64,000 bases of DNA from CALLVY01 sp937899855 (GTDB taxonomy: Bacteria; Bacteroidota; Bacteroidia; Chitinophagales; Saprospiraceae): contig JBCBQC010000027.1 in the NCBI GenBank assembly GCA_039820405.1, positions 3,521 through 67,520 on the forward strand, given 5' to 3'. The notes under the pieces are model-generated. The model searched no databases and was not told where the DNA came from. It was given only the letters and a program-made list of their open reading frames with translations. Below, piece after piece: positions 9,005 through 16,240 of the stretch. Made by a program: the position numbers and the translations under genes. Every line of letters begins with the position of its first letter. Within the stretch, counting starts at the first letter, position 1.

Positions 9005-9607
9005 CAAAATGTAGAAAACATCGAGCCAACGATCGACATCAGCAAGGTACAAGGCGGCGACGAAGCCGAAATCCGCCTACTGGCCCAGTCCATCAGTACG
9101 TGGACTTACAATGCCGTGCTGTACCTGCTACGGAATGTGGAAGATACCGAGGAGATCGTACAGGATACAATCATCAAGGTGCTGGATGTTCTGATCGAAG
9201 GCTCCAAGCATCCGGCGGGACCCCGTCAGCCAGCGGCGCTCCGAGCTTGGGTCTACCAAATCGCCCTCAACAAGGCACGAGATCGTTTGCGCTACCGCCA
9301 GCAAAAGAAGCGACGGGCCCGAATCAGCCCCCTGGAAGAAACGCGCTACCACTCGGCGGAGGCGCACGACGCCTACACGGCGCATCCCGGCATCCAACTG
9401 GAAAGCAAGGAGGAATTGGCCTTTTTGTGGCGTTGTATCGATCAACTGCCCGACCAGCAAAAAGAGGCGCTGCTACTCGTAAAGATTGATAAAAATTCCC
9501 TCAAGGTAACCGCAGAATTAATGGCAACGACGCCCAAGGCAGTGGAGAGCTTACTCTCGCGGGCCAAGGCCAATTTGAAAACCCTACTGCAAAAAAGTAA
9601 AAGATAA
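9005..9607 (+). CDS. ECF RNA polymerase sigma factor (start codon unclear)
   Basis: Region 2 is EIRLLAQSISTWTYNAVLYL then VEDTEEIVQDTIIKVLD; region 4 is LPDQQKEALLLVKIDKNSLK then ATTPKAVESLLSRAKANLKT. Both are standard for ECF sigma-70 factors. The open frame begins right after a TGA at 9002-9004, and the homologous part begins around GGDEAEIR (near 9053), yet no ATG, GTG or TTG occurs in frame before the GTG at 9116, which would remove half of region 2. An ATG at 9009-9011 is followed at once by TAG; one extra base there would give M-V-E-N-I in the correct frame. The gene may therefore carry a one-base deletion, use a rare start, or reflect a sequence error. It heads the row of small membrane and periplasmic genes up to 12972. 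Confidence 0.72.
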   Translation, partial: QNVENIEPTIDISKVQGGDEAEIRLLAQSISTWTYNAVLYLLRNVEDTEEIVQDTIIKVLDVLIEGSKHPAGPRQPAALRAWVYQIALNKARDRLRYRQQKKRRARISPLEETRYHSAEAHDAYTAHPGIQLESKEELAFLWRCIDQLPDQQKEALLLVKIDKNSLKVTAELMATTPKAVESLLSRAKANLKTLLQKSKR

Positions 9608-9616
9608 TTACGGATT

Positions 9617-9910
9617 ATGGACGATCAGCATTCCACCGACAAGCTCCTAAAGGCACTGGAACAGTCGCAGCGGGTGGCACCCTCCGCCGCCTTTCTCCAA
9701 CGGATGGAGGACCGGGCCCTGACCTACGCCGAACCACGGGTACGCTACCGCCCCCAAACCCTACTGTGGTGGGCCCTCGCCCTCGGGCTACTGCTGGCTT
9801 TCAATACCACGGTAGTCCACTATTTTTCCCAAACCGAGGTCGACCCTTCGGAAAGTAGCACCTTCCAAGAATGGATGCCAGTAAAAACGATTTTGCATGA
9901 AGAAGATTAG
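9617..9910 (+). CDS. Small single-pass membrane protein, candidate anti-sigma factor
   Basis: A 97-residue protein starting 9 bases after the sigma factor stop and overlapping the next gene by 14 bases, so the three are probably co-translated. Residues 1-40 are soluble and charged (LLKALEQSQRVAPSAAFLQR), one helix WWALALGLLLAFNTTVVHYF spans the membrane at about 51-70, and a short acidic tail follows. No zinc-binding HxxxCxxC motif is present. Size, topology and position resemble CnrY-type anti-sigma factors, which hold an ECF sigma at the membrane; there is no clear sequence identity to them, so the role is inferred from context. Confidence 0.65.
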   Translation: MDDQHSTDKLLKALEQSQRVAPSAAFLQRMEDRALTYAEPRVRYRPQTLLWWALALGLLLAFNTTVVHYFSQTEVDPSESSTFQEWMPVKTILHEED

Positions 9911-10352
9911 AACCCTCCGCCTCATCATCGGACTCCTACTGGTGATAAACGTCGGTCTCCTCATCACGCTGATCCTGGGGCATCCCCGCCCCACCCGGGG
10001 AGGTACCAGCCGGGAGGAAGCCGTCATCCAGCGGGCCTTTGACTTTGACGAGTCCCAGATGCGGGGCTTCCGCGACAGTCGGGATGCACACCTTCAAGGG
10101 CACCGCACGCTGTTGGAACAATTGGAACAACAGGGAATGGCCTTTTACCTCGGTACCGATTCGGGAGACAAACGCCGCCAATTGGACGCCATCCTGTGGA
10201 CGACCGAGCAGATCTACCAAGTCAACGATCAACACTTTTCCGACATCCGGAGCCTGTGCCGACCCGAGCAGGTGGGGCACTTGGAGGAGTTTGTACGCAG
10301 CGTCCTCCAAAAGACCGCCCGGAGAGGCCCGCAAAAATCGAAAAAAAGATAG
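9897..10352 (+). CDS. Periplasmic Spy/CpxP/CnrX-like sensor protein
   Basis: A 151-residue protein with an N-terminal anchor helix (LRLIIGLLLVINVGLLITLI) and a helical periplasmic domain. AFDFDESQMRGFRDSRDAHL, HRTLLEQLEQQGMAFYLGT and HFSDIRSLCRPEQVGHLEEF have the spacing of the Spy/CpxP/CnrX family (ten-year-old Pfam names: heavy-metal resistance, LTXXQ). Members sense metals or misfolded proteins in the periplasm; CnrX controls the sigma factor CnrH through CnrY. The gene order sigma, small membrane protein, sensor matches such a three-part switch. The basic tail RRGPQKSKKR is unusual. Metal ligands cannot be assigned with certainty. Confidence 0.72.
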   Translation: MKKIRTLRLIIGLLLVINVGLLITLILGHPRPTRGGTSREEAVIQRAFDFDESQMRGFRDSRDAHLQGHRTLLEQLEQQGMAFYLGTDSGDKRRQLDAILWTTEQIYQVNDQHFSDIRSLCRPEQVGHLEEFVRSVLQKTARRGPQKSKKR

Positions 10353-10496
10353 CTCGGTACCGAAGGATTACTTCCCAATCATCGTCTACTGGTTTGATTG
10401 CTCTTGGTTGGAGTTCATCACCGCCCAGCGGAAAGGCTGGTCACACGCTTGGACCTGACCCCCTCATCAAGCACCTCTAAAATCGTATAAACAAAC

Positions 10497-11324
10497 ATGA
10501 AACAGCTTCCTTTTGTACTCACCATGGGCCTGATGCCCTTCCTTTTTGGCTTGTGCTCCTGCGGGGAGGACAACAACGTCACGACCACCGATGAAGCAGT
10601 AACGAGTCTGCACTTGGCTTTTGCTGAATTTGACGAAGATAATGTCGCCATCACTCTCGAAGGCGATGAGGTCATCATCGAATCCAACGGCATGCCCAAC
10701 CACATTTCTCCCTACTGGTCCAACACCACCGCCCGCAGCGCTACCGACCCGATGGGCAACGTACTCGTTACCCCCGCCGCTACCGAAAACCACCCCCTCT
10801 TCGTCGAACCCACCGAAACTTCGCACGCCGCCATGGCCCCCGGCAACATTGACGACTTCAACGGCAGTTATACCCTCACCGTACCCAGCAGCCCCAGCCT
10901 CGCCAACAGCTCTTCCGCCACCGGCCTAGGTCCCATCGGGATCGCCGTGAGCGGAGCCATGATCTACAACGACGAGGAAGGTCCCAACATCCCCCTCGAC
11001 GACGCCGTCGTATCGCTCGACTTCAACGGGGCCCACACCGGACCCCAAAGCTACCATTACCACCTCGAACCCAAGTCCTTTTCGGACGACGACGCCAATC
11101 TGATCGGGATCATCTCCGACGGCTTTTTCCTCTACGGTCGCCGCTGCAACTCCACCGATGACTACCCCACCGACCTGGACGCCTCCGGTGGCCACCGCCA
11201 CGCGACCCAACACTCGGAGGACCGCGAAGAATACCATTACCACGTTCAGAATGATTTGTACCTCGGCCAGTACTTCATCCTATTTCCTAATGATTTTCAG
11301 GGCACTCCCAATGATATTCGCTAA
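10497..11324 (+). CDS. YHYH domain lipoprotein
   Basis: A 275-residue exported protein with a lipobox-like end to its signal peptide (FLFGLCSCGEDNN, lipidated Cys near 20). It carries the two signature blocks of the YHYH family: PQSYHYHLEPKSF and EEYHYHVQNDL, plus GIAVSGAMIYNDEEG and GIISDGFFLYGRR. Histidine-rich YHYH proteins are extracytoplasmic and have been suspected of binding metal; no enzyme activity is established. It lies 144 bases after the sensor gene and overlaps the next gene by 14 bases. Its neighbours (SCO, EF-hand, metal-sensor module) fit a copper or other metal theme, which is inference. Confidence 0.85.
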   Translation: MKQLPFVLTMGLMPFLFGLCSCGEDNNVTTTDEAVTSLHLAFAEFDEDNVAITLEGDEVIIESNGMPNHISPYWSNTTARSATDPMGNVLVTPAATENHPLFVEPTETSHAAMAPGNIDDFNGSYTLTVPSSPSLANSSSATGLGPIGIAVSGAMIYNDEEGPNIPLDDAVVSLDFNGAHTGPQSYHYHLEPKSFSDDDANLIGIISDGFFLYGRRCNSTDDYPTDLDASGGHRHATQHSEDREEYHYHVQNDLYLGQYFILFPNDFQGTPNDIR

Positions 11325-11892
11325 GTCGCTACTGCCCCTGCTGTGCCTGGGCCTGCTCTTTGCCGCGGGCACTGCCGATCGGTGGGGGGAGCGGGCCGAC
11401 TGGCCCGAAGTCTTGCAATCCGAATTGGAGCGCGACCAACGGACGGGACGGCGGTACTACCGGGGGAAGCCCTTTAGCGGCCTGGCCCTGGATCACTATC
11501 CCGATGGTAGGGTGGCCGAACGTAGCCACTACCGGGCGGGCAAGCGCTCGGGGGCCTGCCGCAAGTATTTTCCCGATGGCCGCTTGAGCTACGCCGGTCA
11601 GTACCGGGCGGGACGCAAGATCGGCAGCAGCCACACCTGGTGGTCGAATGGGCGACTGCGTTCGGAGTACTACTACCGGGATGGGGTGGGGCATGGCTTG
11701 CAGCGGGAATGGTACCAAAGCGGCGCAAAATTCAAACACCTCCGCCTCTATCGGGGCCGGGAACGAGGCTTGCAACAATCCTGGCGCGAAAACGGAAAAA
11801 TCTATAATAATTATGAAGCCAAAAATGGGCGCATTTACGGACTCAAGCGATCAAAGCTCTGTTTCTCCCTCTCGGAAGAGCAAATTCAGTAA
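11311..11892 (+). CDS. MORN/YwqK-like exported repeat protein
   Basis: I start the gene at the ATG at 11311, which overlaps the YHYH stop by 14 bases and opens a signal peptide (MIFAKSLLPLLCLGLLFAAG). The mature part is made of short repeats of about 22 residues with the pattern YxxGxxxG: LDHYPDGRVAERSHYRAGK, KYFPDGRLSYAGQYRAGRK, WWSNGRLRSEYYYRDG, WRENGKIYNNYEAKNGR. This is the MORN-like repeat seen in YwqK antitoxin-type proteins; in Bacteroidota they are generally uncharacterised surface proteins. The end of the gene overlaps the SCO gene by about 80 bases in another frame. The final 15 residues (LKRSKLCFSLSEEQIQ) leave the repeat pattern. Confidence 0.78.
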   Translation: MIFAKSLLPLLCLGLLFAAGTADRWGERADWPEVLQSELERDQRTGRRYYRGKPFSGLALDHYPDGRVAERSHYRAGKRSGACRKYFPDGRLSYAGQYRAGRKIGSSHTWWSNGRLRSEYYYRDGVGHGLQREWYQSGAKFKHLRLYRGRERGLQQSWRENGKIYNNYEAKNGRIYGLKRSKLCFSLSEEQIQ

Positions 11893-12541
11893 GGGTGTTT
11901 GCGCCTGCTTGGTCCTGCTACTGTGGGGAACGGCCTGTGGCCCGGTGGAGCCTTCGGCGGACGGACTCGCCGGTACGCTCCCCTACTACAACGAGGCTTC
12001 CTTTAGCCCGCACTGGCTCGCCGCCGATGCTCCCGAGCTGGATACCTTTCACCGCATCCCCACCTTTACACTCCTCAATCAAAGGGGAGATACCATTAGC
12101 ACAGCGACCTTCCAGGACAAGGTCTACATCGTCGACTTTTTCTTTACCACCTGCCCCGGCATTTGCCCCCGGATGACCAAGAATATGGGCACCCTACAGG
12201 CCATCTTTGCGGACCAGCCGCAAGTGCTTTTGCTCTCCCACTCGGTCACCCCGGAGATGGATTCCGTACCGGTTCTCCAGGCCTACGCCGAAAAGCACGG
12301 TGTCGTGGCCGACAAGTGGCACTTGGCTACGGGAGAACGGGCAGAAATTTATCGCCTGGGGCGTCAGGCCTACTTCGTGGAGGAAAACTTGGGTCTCCAA
12401 AAAAGCGCGGAGGATTTTCTCCACACCGAGAATTTTGTCCTCATCGATCAGCAACGGCACATTCGGGGCATTTACAACGGCCTCAATCAAAGTAGCCTGG
12501 CGCAGTTGACCAAAGATGTCTACGCACTGCTGCCCGAATAA
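11813..12541 (+). CDS. SCO1/SenC family copper-binding thioredoxin-like protein
   Basis: A 242-residue protein. The thioredoxin-like domain has VYIVDFFFTTCPGICPRMTK with the CxxxC copper-binding cysteines, LSHSVTPEMDSVPVLQAYAE, and TENFVLIDQQRHIRGIYNG at the end, all typical of SCO proteins that deliver copper to cytochrome oxidase CuA or act as thiol oxidoreductases. The start at 11813 (MKPKMGAFTD) is the most likely; an internal ATG at 11825 would also work. A hydrophobic stretch VCACLVLLLWGTACG after a basic N terminus looks like a lipoprotein signal. The roughly 80-base overlap with the preceding gene is long and may mean that the upstream gene is in truth shorter, or that this one starts later. 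Confidence 0.88.
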   Translation: MKPKMGAFTDSSDQSSVSPSRKSKFSKGVCACLVLLLWGTACGPVEPSADGLAGTLPYYNEASFSPHWLAADAPELDTFHRIPTFTLLNQRGDTISTATFQDKVYIVDFFFTTCPGICPRMTKNMGTLQAIFADQPQVLLLSHSVTPEMDSVPVLQAYAEKHGVVADKWHLATGERAEIYRLGRQAYFVEENLGLQKSAEDFLHTENFVLIDQQRHIRGIYNGLNQSSLAQLTKDVYALLPE

Positions 12542-12636
12542 TTACTACCAGAAACAACCTTTTACCACACACAGCCTCCGTTTTTCCGTTCCCTCGAAAA
12601 GCGGTAGCCGAAGTAAGGGTCCAAACCATAAAAAAC

Positions 12637-12972
12637 TTGATCGTGAAGTACACTTTGTTCTTACTCAGCTTCTGTTGCCTGGGTCTACTGGCCTGCAACG
12701 GTTCGAAAAATACTACGGAAACCCCGGCGGCACCCACGGAAGGACGCAGCGCAAGACCGGGACCACCGCCGGGAGGTCAAGGGCGTACGCCCAATGTCGA
12801 CGAACTGCTCCGCCGAATGGATGCCAATGGCAACGGACAACTGGAAAAAGTCGATGTCCGGGGCCCGTTGGCCGATAATTTTGACCAGGTGGATACCAAT
12901 CAGGATGGGGTGCTTTCCCGGGAGGAACTGGAAAAAGCCCCACGTCCTCCCCGGGGTTCGCGGGGCAACTGA
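12637..12972 (+). CDS. EF-hand lipoprotein
   Basis: A 111-residue lipoprotein with signal LFLLSFCCLGLLACNG, then a Pro/Gly-rich linker, then two canonical 12-residue EF-hand loops, DANGNGQLEKVD (about 71-82) and DTNQDGVLSREE (about 93-104), and a Pro/Arg/Gly-rich tail. It should bind calcium outside the cytoplasm. No ATG is in frame near the signal peptide: TTG at 12637 or GTG at 12643 must serve. It ends the sigma/YHYH/SCO gene row and is convergent with the YdeI-like gene. Confidence 0.75.
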   Translation: MIVKYTLFLLSFCCLGLLACNGSKNTTETPAAPTEGRSARPGPPPGGQGRTPNVDELLRRMDANGNGQLEKVDVRGPLADNFDQVDTNQDGVLSREELEKAPRPPRGSRGN

Positions 12973-12981
12973 GGGGAAGCT

Positions 12982-13461
12982 TTAACGCTTTTTGGGTCGG
13001 TATTGCGTACGGATCAGTTCCTGTGCTTTGGCTACTTGTAGATCGATGTTTTTAATATCCTTGATGCTGTGGATGACGTGGCGTTTTTTGCCCATCGACA
13101 GGCTTTCGTACTGCTCCCGGAGTTCGGGATCCTGATCCAAGAGGACGGTCAGCACCTCTGGTACGGCCACCCCCAGGGGATCGGGATCGATGTGGATGGC
13201 GAAGCGTAGGTCGTCGCCGAGGGCTTTGCCCACCTTCTTGAGGTTTTGGCGATTGAGGATGATAAAAAAGTTGCCATCACCGAGGTGGTTAAGTCCGCAG
13301 CGGAAGGACAGTTCCCCTTCCAATTCGCAGATCAGTCGGGTCTTGCGTTGCTGGGGAAATTGGTCGACCGTTTCGGCCGTCAGGACCACGTAAAAGTAGC
13401 TGCCCCGCAGCTTGGGCAGTTGGCGAATGACTTGTTCATCACGGTAGTGAGGTTCCGACAT
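12982..13461 (-). CDS. DUF1905 / YdeI-OmdA-like protein
   Basis: A 159-residue cytoplasmic protein. The first half (GSYFYVVLTAETVDQFPQQR, then FRCGLNHLGDGNFFIILNRQ) corresponds to the DUF1905 barrel; the second half (VAVPEVLTVLLDQDPELREQ, MGKKRHVIHSIKDIKNID) matches the bacteriocin-protection YdeI/OmpD-associated domain. Such proteins are widespread, small and poorly characterised. It is convergent with the EF-hand gene, only 9 bases apart, and stands alone on its strand. Confidence 0.75.
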   Translation of the reverse strand: MSEPHYRDEQVIRQLPKLRGSYFYVVLTAETVDQFPQQRKTRLICELEGELSFRCGLNHLGDGNFFIILNRQNLKKVGKALGDDLRFAIHIDPDPLGVAVPEVLTVLLDQDPELREQYESLSMGKKRHVIHSIKDIKNIDLQVAKAQELIRTQYRPKKR

Positions 13462-13583
13462 GGAAGAAGGTTTGGCTTGGTGGATTTGGCAATGGCTCGT
13501 CGAGCTACGTACAGGTTAACAGCCCGCGACGACAATCGTTTACCCAATCCCCCAAGCCTCCCATTTTTTCTCCGACCTACTGC

Positions 13584-15350
13584 CTACTGACAGCAAGCCG
13601 AGCAGTAGCCCCGGTGGATCGACCGCAGTTCGTCCGCATTTGCGGCATCCATCTCGTAGGCGCGCCAGGCGGGCAATACCTTGGCGTCAATCCAATTCCA
13701 GCGGTCGGCCAAAAAGTCGATTTTCTTGTCGGAGGGAAAGGCATCGTTGCTGCCCGGTACGGGGGAGACGAGTTTGTTCGTCAGGGTTTGTACCGTTGGC
13801 CAGAGGAAGGGATGGGGATTGTAGATGGCAGACTGGAGGATGTTCTGCTGCTCGTGGTACAGCAAGTCGCGGTTGCCCGCCCAGATGTTCTCCGCATCGT
13901 CCTGGGAAATTTTCAGCCAAGCCCGGTACTCGTCAATTCCAATCCCCCCGAGACAGTAAATTTTTTCCATCTCCTCCATTCCCCCCGCTTGAAAAGCCAG
14001 GTGTTGCCAAAACAGGTCTTCAAAAACGGCCTCGTTCCCACCCAGGATACTCGCCTGAAATTCCTCCAGGCCATCGGGAATAATGACGCGCCAGTAATCG
14101 AGGTCGACACTTTCCTCCCCGATGATGCCCGATACGATGGCCGCTAGTCCTGCCCATTTGAACTTGGTGGGGTTCTGGTGGTAAATATCGGCGTAAGCGC
14201 AGGTGATCCGATCGTTGGGAGTGGGCAAATTGGCGTTCCGTGGGAAGTTGTTGCGGTACTTGACCGCTTCGGCCTTCCAGGTCTCCACCGGATCCGAGGC
14301 CACGGTTTCGGAACAACCACATTCGGGTTCGCGGCTATCCAGACTACCGGAATTTTCAAAAGTCAAACGCGTTTGGAAAGGCAGTACTACCGGATAATCC
14401 TCCGACAAGTTGAGGTCGAGCGTACCCCCCAAGCTCGTGCCCGGCTGCCAATCGCCGACGCGATTTTTCACTTCCAAGCGGATCTTGTAAAAACGGGCTT
14501 CCCCGTGGAGCAAATCCCCCAGCGAACTGTACAGCGAAATCAATTGCAGGGCATCCGCCGCTAACATCACGGCGCCCCCCGTCCGGAAGGCAATCTCGGA
14601 CAGCACCGACTCGTCGACACCTTCACTCAGCCCCACCGTGTAAATGCTCACCCCGTTTTGGCAAGCCAATTCCACCAGGGCATCGATCGACACCCCACCG
14701 TGAGTATCCTGCCCATCCGTAAAGGCGATGATGGCCTTGTTGTCGTTCTTGCCTTCATCCGCCACGAAGGGAATCAGATTGTAAATGGCTTGATAGAGCG
14801 GCGTCCCACCTTCCGCCTGCCCAGCCAGCGATTGGATGACGGCAGCCAGGCTAGGCGGATCGTCCCCGAAGGACTCCAGCAATTCGTAGGGCCGCTGATA
14901 GTTGCCACTCGCCGAGAAAGCAGCGACGGCCGCCTCATCGCCCCCGTCGAGCAGTTCGACAAAGCTGCGCCCCGCTACCACGCGATCGTCGCGGGGATCC
15001 GTCGAATTGATCGACCCCGACTGGTCGAACAGCAGCCCCGCGGAATAGGGTCCCACCAACTCGTCCGCTTCCTCGCTCACGCTCAGGATGCGGTAGCTCA
15101 AATCCGAACCACCCGTGGTCAGGGAAAAGTACTCCGCCCCCAGCCCTTCGATAAAGCTACCGAAGTGATCAACGGCAAATACCTTCATTTCCAGTTCCAA
15201 GATATTGCCCGTTGTATTGACGATGTTGACGCTTTGTACCCCACCGGCGGGGACGCCTTCCAAGTCGGGCACCAGTTCGTTGAATTCTTTTTGACAAGCG
15301 GAAAGACTGAGCAAGAGCAGCAGTAGGAAAAGTTGGGGGATGGTTTTCAT
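13584..15350 (-). CDS. von Willebrand factor A domain surface lipoprotein
   Basis: A 588-residue protein starting at the ATG at 15350, which opens a lipoprotein signal (LFLLLLLLSLSACQKEF). The vWA domain begins near residue 105 with the MIDAS motif FDQSGSI and continues through IIAFTDGQDTHGG; it should bind a divalent cation and a protein ligand. After about residue 310 comes a long domain with no family I recognise, cysteine-containing (PECGCSETVAS) and ending in RGYCSACCQ. The next gene upstream on the same strand encodes a beta-barrel-like protein 37 bases away, so they may be co-transcribed. Confidence 0.83.
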   Translation of the reverse strand: MKTIPQLFLLLLLLSLSACQKEFNELVPDLEGVPAGGVQSVNIVNTTGNILELEMKVFAVDHFGSFIEGLGAEYFSLTTGGSDLSYRILSVSEEADELVGPYSAGLLFDQSGSINSTDPRDDRVVAGRSFVELLDGGDEAAVAAFSASGNYQRPYELLESFGDDPPSLAAVIQSLAGQAEGGTPLYQAIYNLIPFVADEGKNDNKAIIAFTDGQDTHGGVSIDALVELACQNGVSIYTVGLSEGVDESVLSEIAFRTGGAVMLAADALQLISLYSSLGDLLHGEARFYKIRLEVKNRVGDWQPGTSLGGTLDLNLSEDYPVVLPFQTRLTFENSGSLDSREPECGCSETVASDPVETWKAEAVKYRNNFPRNANLPTPNDRITCAYADIYHQNPTKFKWAGLAAIVSGIIGEESVDLDYWRVIIPDGLEEFQASILGGNEAVFEDLFWQHLAFQAGGMEEMEKIYCLGGIGIDEYRAWLKISQDDAENIWAGNRDLLYHEQQNILQSAIYNPHPFLWPTVQTLTNKLVSPVPGSNDAFPSDKKIDFLADRWNWIDAKVLPAWRAYEMDAANADELRSIHRGYCSACCQ

Positions 15351-15387
15351 GGTTGTCTTTTTTGAGTTAAGCCCGAATGCGGGGCGT

Positions 15388-16053
15388 TTAGGAAAGGTAA
15401 AAGGCCAGGCCAAATTTTAGCCCCGCGGTCGTATTGCGCCCCCATTCGAGGTAAGCGCCCATCTTGGGTTTGAAATAATAGCGGGCCCCGATGAGGAAGT
15501 GGGGCGTTACTTGATCGTTGGCCACCCGACGGTCGGTATTGGTAAGTACCATCCGGCGGTAGGTGGCTCCGAGGGCCAGGTAGGGATCGAGTTTTTCCAG
15601 GACGTTAAAATGGTAAGCGGCGTGCAAACCTCCCGTGTAGTAGCGATACTGGTAGTTGAATACCGGCACCTTCCACATTTGCGTACCCACCGAAAGCCCC
15701 ACACCCACGTTCTCCCAGACTTGACGTTCGTACATCAAGTGCAGGGCGGGCAAAAAGGTCTTGACGTCAACCTGATCCAGTTCGGCGGCCCGGCCCGCCA
15801 CATCGACGGTACCCACCACTCCCGTTCCCACTTGGATGATGGAACTCCGCCGCTCAAAGTGATAGGGCTCGGAAAACAGCGATTGCCAATCCCAGTAGTT
15901 CGCCCGGGAAGGGGTTAGGGGTGTCGTTCTTTCAAGGGAGTACTGCCCCTGGGCAGCACTCAAAAAGGGCAGTGCGCCGAGGAGAAAGAAGAGAAAAAAA
16001 CGACTCCACCGCAGGGAAGGTAAAGATGGGATGGGGGGCTTACTACTGGTCAT
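15388..16053 (-). CDS. Outer membrane beta-barrel-like protein
   Basis: A 221-residue protein beginning at the ATG at 16053; the hydrophobic stretch FFLFFLLGALPFLSAAQGQ is a signal peptide. The rest alternates in the way of a small beta-barrel, with aromatic-rich strands such as VFNYQYRYYTGGLHAAYHFN, TPHFLIGARYYFKPKMGAYL, and a C terminus ending in GLKFGLAFYLS. No named family is recognised. It lies just upstream of the vWA lipoprotein on the same strand. Confidence 0.68.
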   Translation of the reverse strand: MTSSKPPIPSLPSLRWSRFFLFFLLGALPFLSAAQGQYSLERTTPLTPSRANYWDWQSLFSEPYHFERRSSIIQVGTGVVGTVDVAGRAAELDQVDVKTFLPALHLMYERQVWENVGVGLSVGTQMWKVPVFNYQYRYYTGGLHAAYHFNVLEKLDPYLALGATYRRMVLTNTDRRVANDQVTPHFLIGARYYFKPKMGAYLEWGRNTTAGLKFGLAFYLS

Positions 16054-16240
16054 GGTCCGTGCTAATTTTAGGGTTCGAAAGTCTCGCTCGCATATCCTGG
16101 CCAGGCAAAGTCGCGTGAGGACTTTCCAGACCGAATGGGGATCGAGTGGTGAATCGAAAGTAAGCCTTTGGAGGAGCAATTCTAAAAATCGGCAGGGCAA
16201 TCCACGGCGGGAGCTCAAAAATCAGTGTATATGATGAAGC

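Noticed and set aside
8329..9489. 386-residue open frame on the + strand
   Set aside because: Starts inside the antisense of the DUF4442 gene and overlaps the sigma factor in another frame; no continuous domain.
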